A stretch of 64,000 nt of DNA from Acinetobacter tianfuensis (GTDB lineage Bacteria > Pseudomonadota > Gammaproteobacteria > Pseudomonadales > Moraxellaceae): contig NZ_RAXV01000012.1 in the NCBI RefSeq assembly GCF_003611465.1, forward strand, positions 17,379-81,378, written 5' to 3'. Below, piece by piece: positions 19,180-28,150 of the stretch (positions are counted from its first letter, which is position 1; every line of letters starts with the position of its first letter). Both the position numbers and the translations under genes were made by a program. The notes below the pieces were generated by a model. That model did not search any database. It was not told the origin of the DNA and saw nothing but the letters and a program-made list of their open reading frames with translations.

Positions 19180-20457
19180 TTACAAACGTAGATCAGATTC
19201 GGCTTGAGATAACACGTATTTCAAGTCATACAGTACATGATCAGCTTTACCTAACGCACGGATCGCCTCTACGCCCATGTCTTTAAACTGGTGATGGGCA
19301 ACAGCCAAAATTACAGCATCATACTTGCCATTTTCCAGCGCCTGCACAGGGCTAATACCGTACTCATGTTCCGCCTCAGCTCCATCCACCCAAGGGTCAT
19401 AAACATCTGCATCAATATGATATTCTTGCAGTTCTTTCACAATATCAATGATGCGGGTATTACGAATATCTGGGCAATTTTCTTTAAAGCTTAAACCTAA
19501 AATTAAGACTTTGGCATCTTCTACTTGAATACGTTTTTTCAGCATGGCTTTCACCAGCTGAGTCACCACATAAGCGCCCATCCCATCATTCAGGCGGCGG
19601 CCCGCTAAAATAATTTCTGGATTGTAGCCAATCGCTTGCGCTTTATGGGTTAAATAGTACGGGTCAACGCCAATACAGTGACCGCCAACCAAACCCGGAC
19701 GGAACGGTAAGAAGTTCCACTTAGTACCTGCCGCTTGTAATACCGCTTCGGTATCAATGCCCATTTTATTAAAAATTAAAGCCAATTCATTAATTAAAGC
19801 AATATTCACATCGCGCTGCGTGTTTTCAATCACTTTCGCTGCTTCTGCAACCTTAATGCTGGCTGCTTTATGCGTGCCCGCTTCAATAATCAGGTTATAA
19901 ACTTGATCGACATAATCAGCGACTTCAGGCGTTGAACCAGAGGTAATTTTTAAAATATTGGTGACGCGGTGCAGTTTATCACCCGGATTAATTCGTTCAG
20001 GGCTATAGCCTGCATAAAAATCCTGATTGAATATTAAGCCTGAATTTTTCTCTAAAACAGGAATACACACTTCTTCCGTTGCACCCGGATAAACCGTCGA
20101 TTCGTACACCACGATATCGCCCTTTTTCAGCACTTTTGCAATGCTTTCTGAGGCTTTTACCAGCGGAGTTAAGTCAGGCTGCTTAAATTCATCAATTGGC
20201 GTTGGAACGGTAACAATAAAGAAATTGCAGTCTTGCAGCTGCTGTAAATCTGTGGTGTAGCTTAAATGTGCTGCTTGTTTTAATTCTTCAGGTGAAACTT
20301 CTAAAGTATGGTCCTGCCCGCTTTGCAGTTCATCAATACGCTTTTGGTGAATATCAAATCCAACCACTGGAACTTTTTTTCCAAACTCAACAGCCAGCGG
20401 CAAACCCACATAGCCAAGGCCAATTATTGCTATTTTCAGTTCAGAGCGTTGTAACAT
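19180..20457 (-). CDS. gna: UDP-N-acetylglucosamine 6-dehydrogenase (TviB/VipA-like)
   Basis: This 425-residue nucleotide-sugar dehydrogenase oxidises UDP-GlcNAc (or UDP-GalNAc) to the uronic acid. [16 protein letters not shown] lies at residues 13-28, [10 protein letters not shown] near 120, and the catalytic cysteine in [16 protein letters not shown] near 265. It is the first gene of the leftward capsule operon and is transcribed divergently from wza across a 391-base intergenic region. It is a paralogue of wecC at 5359-6624, but differs enough to serve a separate sugar. Confidence 0.93.
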   Translation of the reverse strand: MLQRSELKIAIIGLGYVGLPLAVEFGKKVPVVGFDIHQKRIDELQSGQDHTLEVSPEELKQAAHLSYTTDLQQLQDCNFFIVTVPTPIDEFKQPDLTPLVKASESIAKVLKKGDIVVYESTVYPGATEEVCIPVLEKNSGLIFNQDFYAGYSPERINPGDKLHRVTNILKITSGSTPEVADYVDQVYNLIIEAGTHKAASIKVAEAAKVIENTQRDVNIALINELALIFNKMGIDTEAVLQAAGTKWNFLPFRPGLVGGHCIGVDPYYLTHKAQAIGYNPEIILAGRRLNDGMGAYVVTQLVKAMLKKRIQVEDAKVLILGLSFKENCPDIRNTRIIDIVKELQEYHIDADVYDPWVDGAEAEHEYGISPVQALENGKYDAVILAVAHHQFKDMGVEAIRALGKADHVLYDLKYVLSQAESDLRL

Positions 20458-20513
20458 ATAGAAGCCTATGCTATCGATGTTTTAAGGAGCATCGTTACGA
20501 AATTAAGAGCTTT

Positions 20514-20542
20514 ATAATATAGCAGAATTTGCAGTCTATAAA
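20514..20542 (-). promoter_or_regulatory. Candidate sigma-70 promoter for the leftward capsule operon (gna)
   Basis: On the minus strand TTTATA (20542-20537) is followed after 17 bases by TATTAT (20519-20514), four and five matches to the consensus hexamers. Transcription would start about 50 bases upstream of the gna ATG at 20457. It is the best pair seen in the divergent intergenic region, but strength and use are untested. Confidence 0.45.
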
Positions 20543-20730
20543 CTGAAAATATATAGGGCCAGCAGAATGATACGCCTGAAAACCCATTGATTTACATTTA
20601 CAAAAACATATTAAAAATGTGCATTAATATTGTTTTATTTTTCAAATAAATCTAATATCAAACTCATTTTAGGCATAATAAAAAGCAAGATCACATAAAA
20701 CTAAAAATCTTACGAAACAATAAAATCTTA

Positions 20731-20739
20731 TGCTATATT
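20731..20739 (+). promoter_or_regulatory. Candidate extended -10 promoter for wza-wzb-wzc
   Basis: TGCTATATT is an extended -10 element (TGn plus TATATT). No good -35 lies at 17 bases, which extended -10 promoters can tolerate. Transcription from here would leave an untranslated leader of about 105 bases before the GTG start at 20849. That leader contains a small GGGTT/AACCC hairpin at 20788-20802. I saw no clear JUMPstart/ops element. Confidence 0.45.
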
Positions 20740-20848
20740 GCCGACGCTGAATGGTATAAGATACTACCGTTTTTAAATAAATATTTTGGGTTCATTAAAC
20801 CCGCTATTTTGTGTGTGAATTATTTTTATAAATAGGATTTGATTTAGA

Positions 20849-21949
20849 GTGAACTTCTACCGTTATACTTTAATTGCAGCGCTCACACTAGGAATGACGG
20901 GCTGCGCAATCACGTCTGGCCTGCAAACCTATGATTTACCAAATGAAGGTACTTATCAAACGGATTTGGGCACTCAAGTCAATGTGGTGCGGTTAACACA
21001 GGAAAACTTGCCTGCTGTTCAGCCAGCTCAATTTAATCAGCAAAGCTTCGCACACTTATTTCATGCACCGCATAAAAATTATAAACTCAGCCCTGGCGAT
21101 ATTCTCTCCATCTATTTATGGGCTTACCCAGAAATCACACCGCCAACAAATACAATCAGTAATGAAGAAGCGGCTAAATCCAATGGCTATCAAATTGATC
21201 AGCAAGGCTATATTCAATTTCCTGTGATTGGCCGTTACAAAGCTTCTGGGAAATCACTCAATCAAGTGAACCAAGAATTGCGCAGTCAATTGGCACGCTA
21301 TTTAAAAACCCCTGATGTTGTTGCCCGTGTACTTTCCTACCAAGGCCAGCGCTTTTCAGTTCAGGGCAATGTAATGAAAGGCGGGCAGTTTTCTCTCAAT
21401 GATCAGCCTGTCAGCATCTACACTGCTCTTGGCCTTGCTGGAGGCGTAAATACTCAATTCGGCGACAATACCTCGATTACATTGGTGCGTCAGGGACAAA
21501 CTTATAACCTGAACAGCATTGAACTGGAAAAAGCAGGTTATTCACTGCACAACTTGCTGATTCAGCCGAATGACACGCTCTATGTCAATTCACGTGAAAA
21601 TCAAAAAGTTTATGTATTGGGCGAATCTGGCCAAAATAAACCTGTTTCTATGCGGGATCAGGGCATGACGCTCAGCGATGTGCTTGGTGAAAGCTTAGGC
21701 TTGAATCCGCTTTCTGCCAGCCGCGGTAAAATTTATGTGGTGCGCAGCAGTAAAGACCATCCCATCACGGAAATTTATCATTTAAACTTAGCCAGCATCG
21801 GCGATTTTGGCTTAGCCAATCAATTTAAAATGCGCAGCAATGATATTGTCTACATTGATGCTTCTGGCCTAGCGCGCTGGCAACGTGTCGTGAACCAAGT
21901 AATTCCGTTTTCTAATGCTTTATACAATTTAGATCGTTTAGGACAATAA
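20849..21949 (+). CDS. wza: Capsule polysaccharide outer-membrane export lipoprotein Wza
   Basis: This 366-residue protein forms the octameric outer-membrane channel for capsule export. A lipoprotein signal ends at Cys19 (ALTLGMTGC). A Poly_export domain follows, with YKLSPGDILSIYLWAYPEI near residue 75, and then SLBB-type beta-grasp repeats (RFSVQGNVMKGGQF and KVYVLGESGQNKPV). Start is GTG with only a weak upstream AGGA. It is divergent from gna and overlaps wzb by one base. The protein works with Wzc across the periplasm. Confidence 0.96.
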   Translation: MNFYRYTLIAALTLGMTGCAITSGLQTYDLPNEGTYQTDLGTQVNVVRLTQENLPAVQPAQFNQQSFAHLFHAPHKNYKLSPGDILSIYLWAYPEITPPTNTISNEEAAKSNGYQIDQQGYIQFPVIGRYKASGKSLNQVNQELRSQLARYLKTPDVVARVLSYQGQRFSVQGNVMKGGQFSLNDQPVSIYTALGLAGGVNTQFGDNTSITLVRQGQTYNLNSIELEKAGYSLHNLLIQPNDTLYVNSRENQKVYVLGESGQNKPVSMRDQGMTLSDVLGESLGLNPLSASRGKIYVVRSSKDHPITEIYHLNLASIGDFGLANQFKMRSNDIVYIDASGLARWQRVVNQVIPFSNALYNLDRLGQ

Positions 21950-22377
21950 TGCAGATTCAGCACATATTAGTCGTCTGTGTCGGCAACATTTGCCGCAGCC
22001 CGATGGCAGAATATTTTCTAAAAAATGCTTTACCAGCATTAAATATCAGCTCTGCCGGTATTTCCGGTTTGGTTGGCCATCCTGCAGATGATAAAGCTAA
22101 ATATGCCATGCAGCAGCTCGGCATCAGCATGGATAATCATGTCGCACGCAAACTGAATGCCGATATGATTAAACATGCGGATTTAATTTTAGTGATGAGC
22201 CAAAATCAGCAAAAGCATCTTGAGCAGACATGGCCTTTTGCCAAAGGCAAAACTTTCCGCTTAGGACATTGGCAAGGTAAAAATGTCGCCGACCCCTATC
22301 AGAAAGACCAAAATACCTTTGATGAATCTTGTGCACTCATTCAGCAATGTGTCACTGATTGGAAACAACATCTTTAA
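21949..22377 (+). CDS. wzb: Low-molecular-weight protein-tyrosine phosphatase Wzb
   Basis: This 142-residue phosphatase dephosphorylates the tyrosine tail of Wzc, allowing capsule chain-length cycling. The catalytic P-loop CVGNICRSP (C-X5-R) is at residues 11-19 and the general-acid Asp lies in VADPYQKDQ near residue 114. Start and stop overlap wza as TAATG. Length and motifs are standard for the family. Confidence 0.96.
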   Translation: MQIQHILVVCVGNICRSPMAEYFLKNALPALNISSAGISGLVGHPADDKAKYAMQQLGISMDNHVARKLNADMIKHADLILVMSQNQQKHLEQTWPFAKGKTFRLGHWQGKNVADPYQKDQNTFDESCALIQQCVTDWKQHL

Positions 22378-22385
22378 TTTTTTGA

Positions 22386-24584
22386 ATGACGATTATGAGC
22401 CAACAAAACACCAACACTGAAGATACCATTGACTTAAAAGAATTATTTTTTTCCCTAATTGCTCAATGGAAACTGATTGCGCTCTGCGTCATTTTAAGTT
22501 TAGTTTGCGCGCTGCTGTATTTGCGCACAACACCAGATACCTATGCGGTAGATGCCCTGGTGCAAGTTGAAGAAAGCAAGGGTGCATCGGCAGCGCTGCT
22601 CGGTGATTTGTCTTCAATGATTGATCAAAAGCAGCCTGCGCAAGCTGAAATTGAAATTCTCAAATCACGCTTAGTTTTAGGCTCAGTCATTCAAAACCTG
22701 AATTTGAATGTAAAAATTTCCGGTATGCAAGACTCCTTTACTGACCGTTTATTTGCACCGCATAATTATCAAACTGAATATTTAAAAAATGCCATCATTT
22801 TTAAAGATGATGAAAAATCTTTTGATCTGCGCCAATTTGAAGTGCCTGCCGCATATCTGGATAAAAATTTGCTGTTAAGCTTCAGCGGTTCAAAATTTAC
22901 ACTGACAGACAGCAAAACTGAGCTGCCTATTTTCAGCGGCGCCTTAAATCAAAATACTCAGCACAGCAGCCCTGAAGGACTGTGGAAAGTTGCGATTTAC
23001 AGCAAAGACGATTTTAAAGACAGCTATATTGTTCAAAAACAGTCTATGCCTGCTGCGGTATCCAGCATTTTGGAAAATTACTCCGTTGCTGAAAAAGGTA
23101 AAATGACTGGTGTGCTCGGACTGAACTATCAAGGTCAAGATAAAGAGCACATCACCAAGGTGCTGAACTCCATTTTGGTGGCCTACAGCCAGCAAAATAT
23201 TGAACGCCGCTCTGCTGAAAGTGCGCAAACCTTAAAATTCCTAGATGAACAGCTGCCAGATCTTAAAAAACAGTTAGATGTGGCAGAGCGTGAATTCAAC
23301 AAATTCCGTCAGCAGTACAATACAGTCGATGTCACCAAAGAGTCTGAGCTTTACCTCACTCAAAGTGTGACATTAGAAACGCAAAAAGCGGAACTGGAAC
23401 AGAAAGTAGCTGAAGCTGGCGCCAAATATACTGGTGAACACCCAGTCATGCAGCAAATGAATGCTCAGCTGTCTGCACTGAATAGTAAAATTAGCGAGCT
23501 GGAAAACACATTAAAACAGCTTCCAGATTTACAGCGCCGCTATTTGCAGCTTTTCCGCGAAGTAGAAGTAAAAACACAGCTTTATACTGCCCTGCTGAAT
23601 TCATACCAGCAGCTGCGGATTGCCAAAGCTGGTGAAATTGGCAACGTGCGTATTGTCGATACTGCAGTCGCGCCAATTGAACCGATTGCGCCGAAAAAAC
23701 TGCAAATTCTGATTCTTTCAATTTTCTTGGGCGGCTTCCTCGGTACATTGCTTGCATTACTGCGCAATATGATGCGTTCAGGCATCAAAGACTCTTCACA
23801 AATTGAAAATGAGCTGGACCTGCCGGTTTATGCAACTGTACCGCGTTCACCTGTACAGGAAAGCCGCATTAAACTGCTGAAAAAGAAGAAATCTATTCCC
23901 GTACTTGCCATTAAAAACAATGATGATATCGCAATTGAAAGCCTGCGCAGCATGCGCACCGCAATTCATTTTGCAATGAGCGCAGCCAAAAACAACCTGA
24001 TTATGATTTCTGGCCCAGCGCCTGAAGTCGGCAAGTCATTTATTTCGACGAACTTGGCTGCGATCTTGGCGCAAAGCAATAAACGCGTATTGATTATTGA
24101 TGCCGATATGCGCCGCGGCTATTTGCATAAGTATTTCAATTCAGATAATAGCGCCGGTTTGGCAGAATACCTAAACGATCAGCAAAGCCTAGAAGCTGTC
24201 ATCAGCACAACCGAAATCGAAGGCCTAAGCGTGATCAGCCGCGGTAAGAGCCCGTCAAATCCATCAGAGCTGCTGAGTTCTGCAAAATTTGCAGCCATGC
24301 TTGAACAGCTTTCACCTATGTATGATCACGTCATTATTGATACACCGCCAGTATTGGCTGTGACTGACGGTATTATTATTTCTCAATTTACTGGTGTAAA
24401 TTTAGTCATTGCCCGTTTTGCTAAAACGCAAATGAAAGAACTTGAGCTGACTCTTAACCGCTTTGAACAAGTTGGCGTTAAAGTCAACGGCATCATTCTG
24501 AATGATATTCAGCGCGGTACTGGCGGCTACAGTTATGGCTATAACTACTCTTATGGCTATAAAGCTTCTGCGGACAATGACTAA
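22386..24584 (+). CDS. wzc: Tyrosine-protein kinase Wzc (capsule co-polymerase)
   Basis: This 732-residue inner-membrane kinase has an N-terminal Wzz domain between two membrane segments (about residues 28-50 and 440-460) with periplasmic coiled coil between them. The cytoplasmic kinase domain contains Walker A SGPAPEVGKSFISTN near residue 545, Walker A' VLIIDADMRRG, and Walker B HVIIDTPPVLAV. The C-terminal tail is tyrosine-rich (GGYSYGYNYSYGYK), the autophosphorylation cluster. Its state controls capsule polymer length through Wzb. It lies 8 bases after wzb and a terminator follows. Confidence 0.97.
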   Translation: MTIMSQQNTNTEDTIDLKELFFSLIAQWKLIALCVILSLVCALLYLRTTPDTYAVDALVQVEESKGASAALLGDLSSMIDQKQPAQAEIEILKSRLVLGSVIQNLNLNVKISGMQDSFTDRLFAPHNYQTEYLKNAIIFKDDEKSFDLRQFEVPAAYLDKNLLLSFSGSKFTLTDSKTELPIFSGALNQNTQHSSPEGLWKVAIYSKDDFKDSYIVQKQSMPAAVSSILENYSVAEKGKMTGVLGLNYQGQDKEHITKVLNSILVAYSQQNIERRSAESAQTLKFLDEQLPDLKKQLDVAEREFNKFRQQYNTVDVTKESELYLTQSVTLETQKAELEQKVAEAGAKYTGEHPVMQQMNAQLSALNSKISELENTLKQLPDLQRRYLQLFREVEVKTQLYTALLNSYQQLRIAKAGEIGNVRIVDTAVAPIEPIAPKKLQILILSIFLGGFLGTLLALLRNMMRSGIKDSSQIENELDLPVYATVPRSPVQESRIKLLKKKKSIPVLAIKNNDDIAIESLRSMRTAIHFAMSAAKNNLIMISGPAPEVGKSFISTNLAAILAQSNKRVLIIDADMRRGYLHKYFNSDNSAGLAEYLNDQQSLEAVISTTEIEGLSVISRGKSPSNPSELLSSAKFAAMLEQLSPMYDHVIIDTPPVLAVTDGIIISQFTGVNLVIARFAKTQMKELELTLNRFEQVGVKVNGIILNDIQRGTGGYSYGYNYSYGYKASADND

Positions 24585-24604
24585 CGAATAACTGCAGTAC
24601 CCAG

Positions 24605-24636
24605 AAAAAAAGTCAATGCTCTGCATTGGCTTTTTT
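24605..24636 (+). terminator. Rho-independent terminator after wzc
   Basis: A stem of AAAAGTCAATGC against GCATTGGCTTTT (one G-U pair) with a TCT loop is followed by a run of T. It ends the wza-wzb-wzc transcript 21 bases after the wzc stop. Confidence 0.85.
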
Positions 24637-24848
24637 ATTCTGCCTATCAGGCTGCTGCCCATCTGCAAAATGTTTGAATATTTAATTTGTATAATAAATG
24701 TTTTATACATTCAGTCTGTTATAGAATGTTCAGCATGAGATGACTATGATGAACGATCCAGTACAGGCAGCAATTACTGCACTATTGACTGGAAAAGTTT
24801 GCTAATATTTCAGCAACTTTTAGATTTAAAAATAATTTGGGAAATTTT

Positions 24849-25562
24849 ATGAGTAAGGCTCTACCCGTTGCTGTCGCTGTTGTTCTTGGCGGTGCTGCAC
24901 TTGTTCCATTATATTTTGCTGCGCAAAAACCGGCTGTACAGGCTGCAACATCCGCAACACCTGCAGCCAATGCTTCTGCTGTGTCTAAAATCAGCTACGC
25001 GCTGGGCTATGAAGTTGCACACCAAACGCCGCCAGAGCTGGATATTGACAGTTTCGTCACAGGTGTACGCGCAGGACATGCCCGCACACAGCCTGCTTAT
25101 ACTGAAGAAGAACTGCAGCAAGCTTATGTGCAATTCCAAAAAGATATGCAAAACAAAGAAACTGAACAAGCACAGCAAGTTCAAACCGCAAGCGATTCTT
25201 TCTTAACTGAAAATGCAAAAAAAGCAGGTGTTGTCACAACTGCTTCTGGACTGCAGTACAAAGTTACCAAAGAAGGCACGGGTAAACAGCCGAAGGCTGA
25301 TTCGGTTGTCACTGTACACTACACAGGCCAGCTGGTTGACGGCAAGGTTTTTGACAGCTCGCTACAGCGCGGCGAACCAATCGAGTTTCCTCTGAATCAA
25401 GTGATTCCAGGCTGGACTGAGGGCTTGCAGCTCATGAAAGAAGGCGGTAAAGCAACACTGTATATCCCGTCTAAATTAGGTTATGGCGAACAAGGTGTTC
25501 CAGGCACAATCCCTGCCAACAGCACTTTAGTGTTCGATGTTGAACTGATTAAAGTGAAATAA
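24849..25562 (+). CDS. fkpA: FKBP-type peptidyl-prolyl cis-trans isomerase FkpA
   Basis: This 237-residue protein has an N-terminal signal/anchor segment ([20 protein letters not shown]), an FKBP N-terminal dimerisation domain ([10 protein letters not shown] to about residue 120), and a C-terminal FKBP domain ([19 protein letters not shown] and [18 protein letters not shown]). It folds exported proteins in the periplasm. I chose the ATG at 24849 behind GGGAAA; an upstream TTG at 24837 is less likely. Its place right after wzc is a landmark of Acinetobacter K loci. A good TATAAT (24690-24695) upstream suggests its own promoter. Confidence 0.95.
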   Translation: MSKALPVAVAVVLGGAALVPLYFAAQKPAVQAATSATPAANASAVSKISYALGYEVAHQTPPELDIDSFVTGVRAGHARTQPAYTEEELQQAYVQFQKDMQNKETEQAQQVQTASDSFLTENAKKAGVVTTASGLQYKVTKEGTGKQPKADSVVTVHYTGQLVDGKVFDSSLQRGEPIEFPLNQVIPGWTEGLQLMKEGGKATLYIPSKLGYGEQGVPGTIPANSTLVFDVELIKVK

Positions 25563-25576
25563 TACAAAATGATTCA

Positions 25577-25605
25577 AAGGAGAGCTTTTGCTCTCCTTCA
25601 TTTAT
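25577..25605 (+). terminator. Terminator after fkpA
   Basis: A perfect 9-base stem AAGGAGAGC / GCTCTCCTT (25577-25585 and 25590-25598) with a TTTT loop is followed by a short T-rich tract. It separates the two FKBP genes, though the tail is weak and read-through is likely. Confidence 0.6.
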
Positions 25606-25618
25606 TTAGGGTTCTAAA

Positions 25619-26314
25619 ATGATGAAAATGAAAATTGGATTATTGTGCTTAGCGCTATGCAGCGGCACAGCATTTGCTAAAGACATCAATAATAAAAGCA
25701 GTGTCAAAGAGCAAGTCGGCTACAGCTTTGGCTATTTTATGGGACGCAGCAATGCTGAATCGATTAAAGATTTAGATATTGATGCATTTGTGCAGGGTTT
25801 AAAAGCAGCATCTCAAGGCCAAGCTTCTGCATTAACCGATGAAGAAATGGCTAAAGTGCTGACTCAATATAAACGTCAAGCAGAAGCAAAACAGCTGATT
25901 GAACTGAAAGAAAAAGCGGACAAAAATGCTCAGATCGGGACAGCTTTTTTAGCTGAAAATGCAAAAAAAGAAGGCATTAAAGTTACGAAATCAGGTCTGC
26001 AGTACCATGTATTAAAAGAAGGATCCGGCAAGAGTCCAAAAGCCAATTCAAACGTCACGGTACATTATGAAGGCCGTTTAATTGACGGTACGGTATTTGA
26101 CAGTTCAATTGCCCGCAACCAGCCCGCAACATTCCAAACAGCCCAAGTGATTCAAGGCTGGACTGAAGGCCTGCAATTAATGAAAGAAGGCGCAAAATAC
26201 CGCTTCTTCATTCCAGCCAATCTTGGCTATGGCCAAATTGGCTCTGGCGATGTGATTGAGCCAAACAGTACATTGATTTTTGATGTTGAACTGCTCAGCG
26301 TCAATCCTAAATAA
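25619..26314 (+). CDS. FKBP-type peptidyl-prolyl cis-trans isomerase (second copy)
   Basis: This 231-residue protein has a cleavable signal peptide (MMKMKIGLLCLALCSGTAFA), an FKBP_N domain (QVGYSFGYFMGRS, near residue 32) and a C-terminal FKBP domain (VTVHYEGRLIDGTVFDSSIA). It is clearly homologous to the neighbouring FkpA but diverged, so this is an old tandem duplication. It should act in periplasmic protein folding. AGGG lies 8 bases before the first ATG; start could be any of the close in-frame ATGs. Confidence 0.93.
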   Translation: MMKMKIGLLCLALCSGTAFAKDINNKSSVKEQVGYSFGYFMGRSNAESIKDLDIDAFVQGLKAASQGQASALTDEEMAKVLTQYKRQAEAKQLIELKEKADKNAQIGTAFLAENAKKEGIKVTKSGLQYHVLKEGSGKSPKANSNVTVHYEGRLIDGTVFDSSIARNQPATFQTAQVIQGWTEGLQLMKEGAKYRFFIPANLGYGQIGSGDVIEPNSTLIFDVELLSVNPK

Positions 26315-26330
26315 TTCATTACAATTTCAG

Positions 26331-26356
26331 CAGTGCGCTTTGACTGAAGCGTACTG
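26331..26356 (+). terminator. Possible hairpin after the second FKBP gene
   Basis: CAGTGCGCTT and AAGCGTACTG pair with one G-U position around a 6-base loop, shortly after the stop at 26314. There is no strong T tract, so it may be a weak terminator or an mRNA-stabilising hairpin. Confidence 0.35.
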
Positions 26357-26505
26357 TCTCCAGCTCTCTGATATTGCACATTTCCCAGTATCTCAATCTA
26401 AATTCACCGCATAACAATACATTGCACTTTACGCATTTATCATAAATAAATCATATTTTTATGCTTTAATCTTTTAAAACCGAAATGAAACAAGGACTGA
26501 ACTTC

Positions 26506-27246
26506 ATGGCCCTCAAAATCAAAACACGTGAAATTGAATATAGCGCGGCAGACGGCGTTCAGCTGATTGGCTATTTAGCTGCACCTGAAACAGAGCAGCC
26601 TGTCGCAGGAATATTGGTTGCGCCTGAATGGTGGGGACGCAATGAATATTCAGAACAGCGCGCACGTGAATTGGCCGAACATGGTTATGCAGCTTTAGCC
26701 ATTGATATGTACGGCGATAAAAAATCAACTATTGAGGCCAGCCAAGCATCTGAGTGGATGATGCAGACCTTTGCAGCGCCAAACACCATTGTTGACCGCG
26801 CCGCGGCTGCCTTAGCAGCGCTGAATGCGCAGCCGGAAGTCAATCGCGCTTCAGCAGCGGCGATCGGTTTCTGTTACGGCGGCAAAGTAGCTTTAGATTT
26901 AGCGCGTTCTGGCGCAGACTTAAAAGCCGTAGCAACATTCCACGCCAATTTGTCAGCGCAAACGCCTGCACAAGCAGGTCAAGTCAAAGCAGAACTTTTA
27001 GTCCTGCACGGTGAAAAAGACAGTATGGTCACACTGGATGATGTCGCGCAATTTAAAGCAGAAATGTTTGCGGCTGGCGTAGAACATGAAGTCATTGTAT
27101 TTGAAGATGCCAAACATGGCTTCAGTAACCCTCAAGCAGATGAACGCGCCAAAGCCAATGGTGTCGATTTAGCCTATAGCGCATCTGCAGAACAGCAAAG
27201 TTTAGAAGCAATGTACGAATTATTAGACCGTCAGCTAGGCAAGTAA
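26506..27246 (+). CDS. Dienelactone hydrolase family protein
   Basis: This roughly 246-residue alpha/beta hydrolase has the catalytic triad of the family: the nucleophile Cys in GFCYGGK near residue 125, Asp in LHGEKDSMVTLDD near 172, and His in DAKHGFSNP near 204. Such enzymes hydrolyse dienelactone or other small esters, and the physiological substrate here is unknown. The start at 26506 (MALKIKTREI) has AAGGA nine bases upstream and is preferred over the ATG at 26485. It is followed after 43 bases by a HIT-family gene in the same direction. Confidence 0.92.
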   Translation: MALKIKTREIEYSAADGVQLIGYLAAPETEQPVAGILVAPEWWGRNEYSEQRARELAEHGYAALAIDMYGDKKSTIEASQASEWMMQTFAAPNTIVDRAAAALAALNAQPEVNRASAAAIGFCYGGKVALDLARSGADLKAVATFHANLSAQTPAQAGQVKAELLVLHGEKDSMVTLDDVAQFKAEMFAAGVEHEVIVFEDAKHGFSNPQADERAKANGVDLAYSASAEQQSLEAMYELLDRQLGK

Positions 27247-27289
27247 GCGCCAAGCAAACAGCCTGAAGTACAAAAAAAAGGAGAAAATA

Positions 27290-27655
27290 ATGAGTGAATT
27301 GAACTGCCCATATTGCAGCATTGATGATTATGACCTAATTGCAAAAAATGAATTCGGCGCGGTGCTGCCTGAACCTAAAAGTTTATCTAAAGGCCACAGC
27401 GTGATTGTGCCTTTGCGCCATGTCAGCTCGTTCTTTGAAATTACAGATAAAGAGCGCAAAAGCCTGATGTCGCTTTTAGAGCAGGCACGCAATGAGCTGA
27501 ATATCATCCATCAGCCAGCCGGTTTTCATATCGGCTTTAATGACGGCAAGGCTTTTGGTTCAGCAGCTGAACATTTGCATATCCACATTATTCCTTATTA
27601 TGAAAACCAAGATTTAGCGCTGGATCAGCGCTGGGGCAAGGCGGCGCAGCTTTAA
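27290..27655 (+). CDS. HIT family nucleotide-binding protein
   Basis: This 121-residue protein has the histidine-triad motif AEHLHIHIIPYY near residue 94 and the upstream FHIGFNDGKAFG segment. N-terminal CPYC may bind metal. HIT proteins hydrolyse or transfer nucleotidyl groups (AMP-lysine, Ap4A-type compounds). An AAAGGAG ribosome site precedes the ATG. It could be co-transcribed with the hydrolase upstream. The precise substrate is unknown. Confidence 0.93.
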   Translation: MSELNCPYCSIDDYDLIAKNEFGAVLPEPKSLSKGHSVIVPLRHVSSFFEITDKERKSLMSLLEQARNELNIIHQPAGFHIGFNDGKAFGSAAEHLHIHIIPYYENQDLALDQRWGKAAQL

Positions 27656-28150
27656 TACAGCTTCACGGCTAAGAGTACTGCTGTCCCAGAGTTTATTAGG
27701 ATATGCGGGTACGGCAGGGATGCCTTACGCTCCCCAGCACAGCAGAAAGTTGTGTATGGGGAACAAAGGCTTTGGGTTACTTTTGGCCTATCAAAAGTAA
27801 CCGCTTGCCTACACAAATCGTTGTGGGGTGTATTAAAAAAATAGGCCGATGAAACATTTTGAGCTAAAATTAAGAAATTCTAAAGCAGATGAATTATCAA
27901 AGAACCATCAGAATACATTTACACGGGTATGACAGAAGGCGAACAAGCCAGTTAGAGAACTAATATATTGATTTTAAACAATATTTATAGAAAATAATTA
28001 TATCACTGACCATAGGATTATGGGGCTGCAGTGCCTGTTTAAACCTTTATTTTTTTAAATACTGTACATAAAAAATTGACACTAAATCTCTGTCTATCAA
28101 ATTTGAATAGTCTACAATAAAGCGCGTTTTTCATTGTGCTGAATATATTC
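27656..28150. other. Gene-free 495-base gap with a dispersed-repeat-like segment
   Basis: The first 190 bases are G+C-richer than the rest and contain a hairpin element annotated separately. From about 27860 to 28130 the DNA is AT-rich with no coding frame of note. TTGACA at 28076 and TACAAT at 28113-28118 are seen, but their spacing does not make one canonical promoter; TACAAT is the likelier mutY -10. Confidence 0.6.
27775..27802. repeat. Perfect 11-base inverted repeat in an intergenic REP-like element
   Basis: GGTTACTTTTG (27775-27785) and CAAAAGTAACC (27792-27802) pair perfectly around a 6-base loop. The surrounding segment (about 27700-27830) has the look of a motif found scattered downstream of genes in many proteobacterial genomes, with GGGTTACTTTTGG...AAAAGTAACC. 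Only one copy is in this window, so its repeat nature is from general knowledge. Confidence 0.5.

Noticed and set aside
1..20457. Insertion sequences or transposase genes at the cassette boundary
   Set aside because: No transposase frame or terminal inverted repeats were seen near 5358 or 7759-7947; the shift is explained by homologous recombination or older transfer.
22944..23757. Minus-strand frames inside wzc
   Set aside because: Antisense shadows of a strongly supported kinase gene with no start signals.
28076..28118. Canonical promoter from TTGACA (28076) and TACAAT (28113)
   Set aside because: The two hexamers are 31 bases apart, far from the 16-18 needed, so they were not paired.
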